Position numbers and translations under genes: made by a program | Notes under the pieces: model-generated | What the model was told of the DNA's origin: nothing | Databases searched by the model: none | Seen by the model: the letters and a program-made list of their open reading frames with translations, nothing else | Assembly: GCA_902784015.1 (NCBI GenBank) | Contig: CACZTC010000008.1 | Span: 1-5,475, forward strand | DNA from: an uncultured Erysipelotrichaceae bacterium | GTDB taxonomy: Bacteria; Bacillota_I; Bacilli_A; Erysipelotrichales; Erysipelotrichaceae | DNA: 5,475 nucleotides | Reading direction: 5' to 3' | Shown: piece by piece, positions 1-5,475 of the stretch | Numbering within the stretch: the stretch's first letter is position 1 | Layout of the letters: each line of letters begins with the position of its first letter

Positions 1-2
1 AG

Positions 3-734
3 ATGACAAGAGTAAGAACTAAAGGGAAAGATGAATATAATAAGCTAATTGAAGATTTATATCAGTTAGAAGAAGATGCTAGAAGTAAAGGTATATTAAT
101 TGATGAAGATATTTTAAAAGAAGCTGATAAATTAGCCATCAATATGGAAGATGGGCATATCTTAAGGATATTAGGTGCTTTATATTTTGAAGGTAATGGT
201 GTAAAACAGGACCAAGAAAAAGCAGTTCAATATTATAAAGAAGCTAGTGAATATGGTGATTATATAGCTACTAGTGACCTTGGTTATTGTTATTATCATG
301 GTAATGGTATTAAAAAGAATTATGAAGAAGCTTTTAAAGCTTTCACTAAAGCTGCTTTGCAGGGGTCTCTTGAAGCTAAATATAAAATAGGTGATATGTA
401 TATGAGAGGCGAATATGTAGAAAAAGATGAAAAAATGGCTTTTAAGATTTATAAAAATATCTTTGATATGTGCTCTAATGATGCAGCTGAACATGAATAT
501 AATCGCTCTTTCCAACAGATTTATTCTTCTATTAGTATTAGAATGTGCGATGCTTATATGCATGGTAAAGGGACTGTTAAAAGCTTACTTAAAGCAGAAT
601 ATTATTTAGGAATAGCTAAATATTATTATTTCTTAAGAAAGAGCTGGAATGATTATTATTGTTTAGATGGTTTAAAAGCTGTATATAAAAAAGAAAAAGA
701 AATAAAAAGAATGTTAAGAGGAAATATTAATTAA
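3..734 (+). CDS. Sel1-like (TPR-type) repeat protein, 5' end uncertain
   Basis: An open frame of 243 codons whose product carries about four Sel1-like repeats, roughly residues 51-86, 87-122, 123-157 and 175-209. Each has the family pattern: a first helix ending in LGxxYxxGxGV (e.g. LGALYFEGNGVKQD, LGYCYYHGNGIKKN, MCDAYMHGKG), then a second helix with an A-x-x-Y/F-x-x-A core. Sel1 repeats are alpha-helical solenoids that mediate protein-protein contacts; the partner here cannot be deduced. No signal peptide or membrane segment is visible in the part seen, so it reads as cytosolic. The N-terminal 50 residues are charged and probably helical, and the C-terminal tail is Lys/Tyr-rich. The third and fourth repeats are separated by about 17 residues of non-repeat sequence. 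The ATG at base 3 has no visible ribosome binding site because the window begins there, so the true start may lie upstream. The gene is convergent with glnN and shares its terminator. Family call is firm; function unknown. Confidence 0.8.
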   Translation: MTRVRTKGKDEYNKLIEDLYQLEEDARSKGILIDEDILKEADKLAINMEDGHILRILGALYFEGNGVKQDQEKAVQYYKEASEYGDYIATSDLGYCYYHGNGIKKNYEEAFKAFTKAALQGSLEAKYKIGDMYMRGEYVEKDEKMAFKIYKNIFDMCSNDAAEHEYNRSFQQIYSSISIRMCDAYMHGKGTVKSLLKAEYYLGIAKYYYFLRKSWNDYYCLDGLKAVYKKEKEIKRMLRGNIN

Positions 735-751
735 TAATCAATATTATATTT

Positions 752-788
752 AGAAAAAAAGTCATAATTATATAATTATGGCTTTTTA
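752..788. terminator. Bidirectional Rho-independent terminator between convergent genes
   Basis: The arms at 756-771 (AAAAAGTCATAATTAT) and 772-787 (ATAATTATGGCTTTTT) are complementary throughout, except one T opposite G, which can pair as a wobble in RNA. The central TATA bases form the tight loop. On the + strand the stem ends in TTTTT after the upstream gene stops at 734. On the - strand the stem is followed by a run of seven T (A754-A760 on +), and the glnN stop codon at 786-788 sits at the stem's edge. The stem is AT-rich, so its strength is uncertain, but placement between two convergent stops strongly supports termination in both directions. Confidence 0.8.
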
Positions 789-2828
789 AAATAATAGATC
801 AGTTGCGGTAGGTAATGGATATAAAGATTTATCTACTATTTTTTCATATTCTGTAATTCTATCTTGTAAATAATTCATATCTAATCTTAATTTATCATGA
901 ATATTTATAGCTCTAATTTGCGGATCTTCTTTTTTCATACAATAAGCTATATCATTGAGTAATTTATCATTAGCTTTTTCTATTTCTTCATATAATTTTT
1001 CTTTTTTATTTAATATATTAGTAAATGTTTTTGATTTAGCTTTTTTTAATTCAATTATTTCTTTAGCTAAGGTAGGCAAGATAATGGTATTAGCCATCTC
1101 AGCTAATGTTTTAGCTTCAACTAAACGAATACTATTATATTGTTCAAAAAGAATTGATTTACGTGCTTCAATTTCTCTTTTAGTAAGAATGCCATAAGTT
1201 TCTAATAATTTTATATTCTTAGGCATATCAAATAATTTAATAGCTCTTGTACAAGATGTTAAATTAGGTAAACCTCTTTTTTTAGCTTCTTTAAGCCAAT
1301 CTTCGCTATAGCCATCTCCTGAGAATAATATTTTAGAATGCTTTTTATAATATGAAGAAATGATATCTATAATAATCTCTTTTTTAGCTTTCTTACTATT
1401 TTTGATAGTTTGAATAGTTTCATCTATTACTGAAGCTAAGATAGTATTCAAAACGATATTAGGGAAGGATGCAGAAATAGATGAGCCCAACATTCTAAAT
1501 TCAAATTTATTACCAGTAAAAGCCAGTGGGCTAGTTCTATTCCTATCTTCTTCATCTTGGAATAGATTATTATAGCCATCTATTGACATAGTTTTATTCT
1601 TACTTTTCTTTTCATAACCAATTATAGAGATGAGTTCATCTTCTACTTTTTTGCCTATATAAATAGAAATTATAGCTGGCGGAGCTTCGCTTGCTCCTAA
1701 TCTATAATCATTACCGGGATTAGATATACTTAATCTTAATAATTCAGGATAAGTATCTATAGCCTTAAGGAAGCAGGCAATAAATAAGAAAAATCTTAAT
1801 TTATCTTTTTCGTTTTGGCCTTTTTCAAAGACATTTATACCTGTATTAGTTATTAATGAATAATTATTATGTTTACCTGAACCATTAATTGAAGGGAAAG
1901 GCTTTTCATGTAATAAACATGCATAGCCATGTTTATAAGCTATTCTTTTTAATATATCCATGATCATTTGATTTTGATCAATTGCTAGATTAGTATCTGC
2001 ATATATAGAAGCTAATTCAAATTGTCCCGGAGCTGCTTCATTATGCTCAGTTTTCGCATATATACCTAATTTCCATAATTCTTCATTTAATTCTTCCATA
2101 AATGAAATAACTCTAACAGGTATAGCCCCATAATAATGATCATCTAATTCTTGACCTTTTGGCGAATTATTCCCAAATAAAGTCCTCCCACAAAGAATTA
2201 AATCCATTCTTTTCTTATAAAGAGGTCTATCAACTAAGAAATATTCTTGTTCTAAGCCAATCATAGCTTTAACTTCATTTACATCTTTATAACCTAATAG
2301 ATGCATTAATTCAGTAGCTTTCTCATTTAAGATATCTAATGATCTTAATAAAGGTTGCTTCATATCTAATGATTCGCCTGTTGCCGAAACAAAGATAGAA
2401 GGGATACATAAGACATTACCTCTAATAAAGGCAGGTGAGCGATAATCCCAATATGTATTACCTCTAGCTTCAAAAGTGGCTCTTAGGCCGCCACTAGGAA
2501 AGCTAGAAGCATCTGATTCACCTTTAACTAATTCTTTACCACTAAAAGAAATAATAGGATTATTATTATCATCTTTTTCTAAGAAAGCTTGATGCTTTTC
2601 AGCTGTACTACCTGTCATTGGTTGAAACCAATGAGAATAATGAGTACAACCATTCTCTAAAGCCCAATCTTTCATTTTTTGCGCAATTATATTAGCTAAA
2701 TCAATATCTAAGTTATTTTTATAATGTTTAGCTTCTTCCCATTTTTTATAAGCTTGTTTGGGGAGTCTTTCTTTCATTTTCTTATCATCAAAGACAAGGA
2801 TAGCGAAATTATCGAATTTATTAGTCAT
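786..2828 (-). CDS. glnN: Type III glutamine synthetase (GlnN family)
   Basis: Encodes a 680-residue cytosolic enzyme that makes glutamine from glutamate, ammonia and ATP. Type III enzymes are usually about 700-730 residues, so this is complete and slightly short. Type III hallmarks visible in order: HWFQPMTG (65-73), KELVKGESDASSFPSGGLR (98-116), the metal-site LEQEYF (192-197), EHNEAAPGQFELA (261-273), the nucleotide/glutamate-site NGSGKH (315-320), NPGNDYRLGASEAPPA (370-385), and NRTSPLAFTGNKFEFR (430-445) holding the expected catalytic Arg and metal-binding Glu. The C-terminus ends in PTATDLLF, close to the family's PTYxDLLF end. Residues about 540-665 form a helical, coiled-coil-prone C-terminal region typical of this type and absent from GSI. 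The ATG is supported by a strong Shine-Dalgarno 6 nt upstream. It stands alone, divergent from purE and convergent with the Sel1 gene. No key residue appears to be missing. Confidence 0.96.
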   Translation of the reverse strand: MTNKFDNFAILVFDDKKMKERLPKQAYKKWEEAKHYKNNLDIDLANIIAQKMKDWALENGCTHYSHWFQPMTGSTAEKHQAFLEKDDNNNPIISFSGKELVKGESDASSFPSGGLRATFEARGNTYWDYRSPAFIRGNVLCIPSIFVSATGESLDMKQPLLRSLDILNEKATELMHLLGYKDVNEVKAMIGLEQEYFLVDRPLYKKRMDLILCGRTLFGNNSPKGQELDDHYYGAIPVRVISFMEELNEELWKLGIYAKTEHNEAAPGQFELASIYADTNLAIDQNQMIMDILKRIAYKHGYACLLHEKPFPSINGSGKHNNYSLITNTGINVFEKGQNEKDKLRFFLFIACFLKAIDTYPELLRLSISNPGNDYRLGASEAPPAIISIYIGKKVEDELISIIGYEKKSKNKTMSIDGYNNLFQDEEDRNRTSPLAFTGNKFEFRMLGSSISASFPNIVLNTILASVIDETIQTIKNSKKAKKEIIIDIISSYYKKHSKILFSGDGYSEDWLKEAKKRGLPNLTSCTRAIKLFDMPKNIKLLETYGILTKREIEARKSILFEQYNSIRLVEAKTLAEMANTIILPTLAKEIIELKKAKSKTFTNILNKKEKLYEEIEKANDKLLNDIAYCMKKEDPQIRAINIHDKLRLDMNYLQDRITEYEKIVDKSLYPLPTATDLLF

Positions 2829-2834
2829 TAAATA

Positions 2835-2844
2835 CTCCCTTCTT
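2835..2844 (-). promoter_or_regulatory. glnN ribosome binding site
   Basis: Read on the - strand this is AAGAAGGGAG, a strong Shine-Dalgarno ending 6 nt before the ATG at 2828. It fixes the glnN start codon. Confidence 0.85.
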
Positions 2845-2854
2845 AATATCTATG

Positions 2855-2884
2855 ATAATAACGCAACTAAGTTATTAGGTGCAA
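2855..2884 (-). promoter_or_regulatory. Putative glnN promoter (sigma-A type)
   Basis: On the - strand, TTGCAC (bases 2884-2879) is followed by an 18-nt spacer and TATTAT (2860-2855), close to the TTGACA/TATAAT consensus. Transcription would start near 2848, giving a leader of about 20 nt that contains the ribosome binding site and leaves no room for a riboswitch. The -35 lies inside the overlapping inverted repeats at 2871-2892, so a protein bound there could control initiation. Chance matches are common in AT-rich DNA; position and spacing are the main support. Confidence 0.55.
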
Positions 2885-2913
2885 TAACCTAAATATTGTG
2901 ATAAAAATAACTT
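2865..2913. repeat. Cluster of AATAAC(C/T)T motifs and overlapping inverted repeats; candidate operator
   Basis: The motif AATAAC(C/T)T occurs three times: inverted at 2869-2876 (AAGTTATT on +), direct at 2883-2890 (AATAACCT) and direct at 2906-2913 (AATAACTT). The first and third are exact reverse complements. Two short dyads overlap here: GTTATT (2871-2876) with AATAAC (2883-2888), and TTAGGT (2875-2880) with ACCTAA (2887-2892). A third, AACT-A-AGTT, spans 2865-2873. The cluster covers the predicted glnN -35 and lies upstream of the purE -35. It does not match the GlnR/TnrA consensus (TGTNAN7TNACA) or the PurR box (CGAAC core). Operator function is inference; low base complexity weakens the case. 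Confidence 0.4.
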
Positions 2914-2934
2914 GATTTTTGGGCAAATATCATC

Positions 2935-2963
2935 TTGAGATAAAGAAGGGGCTTTGCTATTAT
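2935..2963 (+). promoter_or_regulatory. Putative pur operon promoter (sigma-A type)
   Basis: TTGAGA (2935-2940), a 17-nt spacer and TATTAT (2958-2963) form a near-consensus promoter. The expected start near 2970 gives a leader of only about 19 nt before the purE ATG. That leaves no space for a purine riboswitch or attenuator, so control, if any, would be at initiation. Confidence 0.7.
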
Positions 2964-2974
2964 GTAGGGGTTAA

Positions 2975-2980
2975 TAGGAG
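2975..2980 (+). promoter_or_regulatory. purE ribosome binding site
   Basis: TAGGAG ends 8 nt before the ATG at 2989, normal spacing. An earlier ATG at 2981 directly abuts this site and reaches a stop after three codons, overlapping the purE start as ATGA. It is too close to the Shine-Dalgarno to be a credible start. Confidence 0.75.
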
Positions 2981-2988
2981 ATGGCTAC

Positions 2989-3483
2989 ATGAAAAAAGTT
3001 GGAATTGTAATGGGTAGTAAGTCCGACCTTCCTATTGTTGAAAAGGCAATAGAGGTACTAAAAGAATATGAAGTTCCATTTGAAATACGTGTTTTATCCG
3101 CTCATCGATGTCCGAATGAAGTTAGAGACTTTGCTTCTAAGGCTTATGATAGCGGATTTTTTGTTTTGATTGCTGCTGCTGGAATGGCAGCTCATTTAGC
3201 TGGCGCTTTAGCTGCTAATACAGCTTTACCTATTATAGGTATACCATGCAGATCAAATAATTCTGATGGTATGGATGCTTTATTATCAACAGTGATGATG
3301 CCAAGCGGCGTCCCGGTGGCTACAGTTGGCATTGATAATGCTAAAAATGCTGCATTATTAGCTTTACAAATCTTAGCTACAAGTGAAGAAGAAATATATA
3401 AAAAATTAATAGAGAATAAAGAAAAGAATAAAGAAGCTGTTTTAAAAATAGATGAAGAAATAAGAAAGGAATATGGCGAATAA
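2989..3483 (+). CDS. purE: N5-carboxyaminoimidazole ribonucleotide mutase / AIR carboxylase, PurE
   Basis: A complete 164-residue PurE, the usual length, acting in the cytosol at the carboxylation step of de novo purine synthesis (CAIR formation). Visible motifs: the phosphate-binding GSKSD (9-13), SAHRCP (37-42) containing the conserved active-site His39, and GMAAHLAG (65-72) containing His69. Next come LPIIGIP (80-86), DGMDALLS (93-100), [12 protein letters not shown] (104-115) and NAALLA (120-125). SAHR and AAHL are class I features, as opposed to the class II SAHK type. Class I enzymes normally rearrange N5-CAIR made by PurK; no purK is in the window, and it may lie elsewhere or be absent. 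Oddities are Cys41 where SAHRTP is usual, and AAAGMAAHL where E. coli-type enzymes have AGGAAHL; the latter form I recall from Clostridia. The C-terminal 30 residues are a charged helix. It is first in the operon, 2 nt before purC. Confidence 0.95.
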   Translation: MKKVGIVMGSKSDLPIVEKAIEVLKEYEVPFEIRVLSAHRCPNEVRDFASKAYDSGFFVLIAAAGMAAHLAGALAANTALPIIGIPCRSNNSDGMDALLSTVMMPSGVPVATVGIDNAKNAALLALQILATSEEEIYKKLIENKEKNKEAVLKIDEEIRKEYGE

Positions 3484-3485
3484 TT

Positions 3486-4166
3486 ATGGAATTAGTTTAC
3501 AGCGGTAAAACAAAAGATGTCTTTAAATTAGAAAATGGGAATTATTTATTAAAATTCAAAGATGATGTTACAGGTAAAGATGGTGTCTTTGATCCAGGTG
3601 AAAATAGTATTGGTCTCACAATTGAAGGTGTTGGCGATATCAATTTAAGAATGACTGATTATTTTTTCAATAAGATTAATGAAGCAGGTATATATACCCA
3701 CTTTGTGAAAGCTAATTTTGAAGATACCACGATGGAAGTGAAACCTGCGAAAGTCTTTGGTAAAGGTTTAGAAGTTATTTGTCGTTTACGTGCTGTAGGT
3801 AGTTTTATCCGTCGCTATGGTGAATATATTGAAGAAGGTACTAAATTAGATTCATATGTAGAAATGACTCTTAAAAATGATGAAAAAGGTGATCCTTTAG
3901 TAACTAAAGAAGGTCTTATTGCTTTAAATATTATGAATGATAAACAATATGAAGATATTAAAGCTATGACGGTTAAGATTACTGATATAGTTGCAAAAGA
4001 GATGAAAAAAAGAGGCATGGAATTATATGATATTAAATTTGAATATGGTTTTGATGATAATGGGGAAGTGATGTTAATTGATGAAATTGCTTCAGGGAAT
4101 ATGCGTGTATATAAAGATGGAGAATATATTCAACCTATGGACTTAGCGGAGATGTTTTTTAAATAA
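3486..4166 (+). CDS. purC: Phosphoribosylaminoimidazole-succinocarboxamide (SAICAR) synthase, PurC
   Basis: A complete 226-residue cytosolic ligase (family usually about 235-240) that joins aspartate to CAIR with ATP to give SAICAR, the step after PurE. Visible motifs: the N-terminal ATP-loop SGKTKDVF (6-13), [20 protein letters not shown] (91-110) matching the family's VRNRAAGS block, the signature [10 protein letters not shown] (179-188), and [11 protein letters not shown] (197-207). The region after the first strands ([18 protein letters not shown], 26-43) differs from the E. coli-like KDRLSAFD stretch and matches a variant I recall in Clostridia. The start is 2 nt after the purE stop. The best Shine-Dalgarno, AAAGGA at 3465-3470, is 15 nt away, longer than ideal, so expression may depend partly on coupling to purE. 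The stop TAA shares its last A with the purF ATG. Confidence 0.95.
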   Translation: MELVYSGKTKDVFKLENGNYLLKFKDDVTGKDGVFDPGENSIGLTIEGVGDINLRMTDYFFNKINEAGIYTHFVKANFEDTTMEVKPAKVFGKGLEVICRLRAVGSFIRRYGEYIEEGTKLDSYVEMTLKNDEKGDPLVTKEGLIALNIMNDKQYEDIKAMTVKITDIVAKEMKKRGMELYDIKFEYGFDDNGEVMLIDEIASGNMRVYKDGEYIQPMDLAEMFFK

Positions 4167-5475
4167 TGAGTGGTTTTTTTGGTGTTGTTTCTAAAAGAGA
4201 TGTTGTATTAGATACTTTCTTTGGAACAGATTATCATTCACATTTAGGTACTAAATATGGAGGAATGGTAATCTATGATGAAGAAAGAGGTTTTCAAAGG
4301 GAAATTCATAGTATCGAATCAGCTCAATTTCGTGCTAAATTCGAAAATGATTTAGATAATCTAAAAGGTAATTCTTCCATTGGTTGTATAGCTGATGATA
4401 ATCCTCAACCTTTATTAGTTAAATCTAAATTAGGTAATTTTGCGATTATTTCTATTGGCATTATTAATAATAAAGAAGCATTAATTGATAATCATTTTAA
4501 TAATGTGGGTATTCAGTTTATGACCATGGGTAATGGGGAAGTTAATTCAACGGAATTAGTAGCTGCTTTAATCAATCAAAAAAATGATTTAGTAGAAGGC
4601 TTAATCAATGCCCAAGAAAAAGTAGAAGGTACTATGATGATAGTGATATTAAAGGATGATGGAACTATCTTAGTATCTCGAGATAAATATGGTAGATTAC
4701 CAGTCTTAATTGGTAAAGATTATAATGGCTATTGTGTATCTTTTGAATCTTTTGCTTATCAAAAATTAGGTTATAAAAATGAATATGAATTAAAGCCAGG
4801 AGAAGTAGTACATCTTAAAAGTGATGGTTATGAGATAGTTGGCGTTAATCCCGGCAAAGAAAAGATATGTGCTTTCTTATTTGCTTATTTTGGTTATCCT
4901 AATTCTGATTATGATGGTATCAATGTTGAAATGATGCGCTATAAAAATGGGGCTTTAATGGCGAAAAGAGAAAAGGAAAATAATACCTTACCAGAAGTAG
5001 ATTATGTAGCTGGTATGCCTGATTCAGGTATTCCTCATGCGATTGGTTATGCAAATGAAACAAATGAAGATTTCGCTAGACCATTTGTGAAATATACTCC
5101 TACTTGGCCTAGATCATTTATGCCGGCTAATCAAAGCGCAAGAAATATGGTAGCTAAAATGAAGCAGATACCAGTTAAAGAATTAATTAAAGATAAAAGA
5201 GTTTTATTTGTGGATGATTCAATCGTAAGAGGGACACAGCTCCAAGAAACAGTTAATTTACTTTATGATAATGGCGCTAAAGAAGTTCATATGCGAGCAG
5301 CTTGTCCACCATTAATGTATAAATGTAAATTCTTGAATTTTTCGAGGGCAGAATCAGATTTAGATTTATTAGCTAGAAGGATAATTGATGAATTAGAAAA
5401 TGGTAATGCTGAAGAAAAGATAAACGAATATGTTAATCCTGAAAGCGAAAAGCATCAATGTATGCTAAAAGCTAT
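4166..5475 (+). CDS. purF: Amidophosphoribosyltransferase-like protein (PurF) with degenerate glutaminase site; 3' end truncated by window
   Basis: 436 complete codons remain open to the window edge; about 40-60 C-terminal residues are probably missing. PurF normally transfers glutamine's amide nitrogen to PRPP, giving phosphoribosylamine, the first step of purine synthesis. The C-terminal half is canonical: VAGMPDSG (281-288), the PRPP signature VLFVDDSIVRGTQ (346-358) with Asp350-Asp351, and ACPPLMYKC (379-387). Cys235 and Cys387 match two Fe-S ligand positions of Bacillus-type PurF; the other two would lie beyond the edge. The N-terminal Ntn-type domain is recognisable (SGFFGVV, RDKYGRLPVLIG at 172-181) but lacks catalytic residues. 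Position 2 is Ser, not Cys; HRGQ-SAG is HLGTKYGG (26-33); the RYPT Arg segment reads IGCIADD (72-78); the NG dipeptide is IGIINN (97-102); SDTE is NSTE (127-130). An in-frame TAA at 4160-4162 rules out an upstream start. Weak GGAG at 4148-4151; translation is likely coupled to purC through TAATG. Nitrogen source is unknown. Confidence 0.92.
   Translation, partial: MSGFFGVVSKRDVVLDTFFGTDYHSHLGTKYGGMVIYDEERGFQREIHSIESAQFRAKFENDLDNLKGNSSIGCIADDNPQPLLVKSKLGNFAIISIGIINNKEALIDNHFNNVGIQFMTMGNGEVNSTELVAALINQKNDLVEGLINAQEKVEGTMMIVILKDDGTILVSRDKYGRLPVLIGKDYNGYCVSFESFAYQKLGYKNEYELKPGEVVHLKSDGYEIVGVNPGKEKICAFLFAYFGYPNSDYDGINVEMMRYKNGALMAKREKENNTLPEVDYVAGMPDSGIPHAIGYANETNEDFARPFVKYTPTWPRSFMPANQSARNMVAKMKQIPVKELIKDKRVLFVDDSIVRGTQLQETVNLLYDNGAKEVHMRAACPPLMYKCKFLNFSRAESDLDLLARRIIDELENGNAEEKINEYVNPESEKHQCMLKA

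Noticed and set aside
180..563. 127-codon open frame on the - strand
   Set aside because: It lies wholly within the Sel1 gene, is rich in Ile/Phe/Ser as expected from reversed Lys/Asp/Tyr codons, and has no ribosome binding site or family resemblance.
427..609. 60-codon open frame on the + strand
   Set aside because: Out-of-frame overlap with the Sel1 gene; no independent start signal or homology.
955..1197. 80-codon open frame on the + strand
   Set aside because: Antisense to the well-supported glnN C-terminal coding region; low-complexity Leu/Ser/Ile product with no recognisable motif.
2897..2913. Possible GlnR/TnrA site beginning TGTGA
   Set aside because: The right half-site at the required 7-nt spacing reads AACTT, not TNACA; only a 6-nt spacing gives TAACT, which still mismatches.
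2964..2988. Purine riboswitch or attenuator before purE
   Set aside because: The predicted leader is about 19 nt, far too short for an aptamer or terminator hairpin.
2981..2992. Three-codon open frame (ATG GCT ACA TGA) overlapping the purE start
   Set aside because: Its ATG directly abuts the Shine-Dalgarno, leaving no spacing for initiation; most likely chance.
3815..4018. 67-codon open frame on the - strand
   Set aside because: Antisense shadow of purC with no start signal.
4153..4168. Programmed frameshift joining purC to purF at the T6A3 run
   Set aside because: The run is not in the phase of a -1 slippery heptamer, and TAATG stop-start overlap explains the junction as ordinary translational coupling.
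4166..5475. purF as a decaying pseudogene because it lacks Cys1
   Set aside because: The frame is open for 436 codons, the PRPP signature is perfect, and similar Cys-less sequences are remembered from many genomes, so a conserved variant is the better reading.

Overview
The window is AT-rich chromosomal DNA with strongly A/T-ending codons. TGG is used for tryptophan and no in-frame TGA appears, so the standard bacterial code fits. The gene content (type III glutamine synthetase, purE-purC-purF, and clostridial/Bacteroidetes-like versions of PurC and PurF) suggests a low-GC, probably anaerobic Bacillota such as a gut Clostridia, Erysipelotrichia or RF39-like Bacilli lineage. This placement is inference from remembered family sequences, not from a search.

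Layout: (1) 3-734 (+) encodes a small Sel1/TPR-like repeat protein whose 5' end lies at the window edge. (2) 752-788 is a long hairpin flanked by A and T tracts that can terminate both this gene and the convergent gene. (3) 786-2828 (-) encodes a complete type III glutamine synthetase (GlnN). (4) 2829-2988 is a 160-bp divergent promoter region with a good sigma-A-like promoter facing each way, short leaders of about 20 nt, and several copies of an AATAAC(C/T)T motif. (5) 2989-5475 (+) is a tightly packed purine operon: purE, purC 2 nt later, and purF overlapping the purC stop by one base. purF runs off the right edge.

The pur genes encode PRPP to phosphoribosylamine (PurF), AIR carboxylation chemistry (PurE) and SAICAR formation (PurC). 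Glutamine synthetase makes the glutamine used by amidotransferases, including the usual PurF. The main point of interest is that this PurF appears to lack its glutaminase active site. The N-terminal Cys nucleophile is Ser, and the Arg, Asn-Gly and Asp glutamine-site positions are also replaced, while the PRPP-binding signature is intact. An in-frame stop six bases upstream of the ATG excludes a longer start that would restore the Cys. I recall the same type of sequence annotated as amidophosphoribosyltransferase in many Clostridia and Bacteroidetes, so it looks like a conserved variant and not a local defect. How it gets its nitrogen is an open question. No phage, IS, CRISPR, tRNA or rRNA feature was seen.
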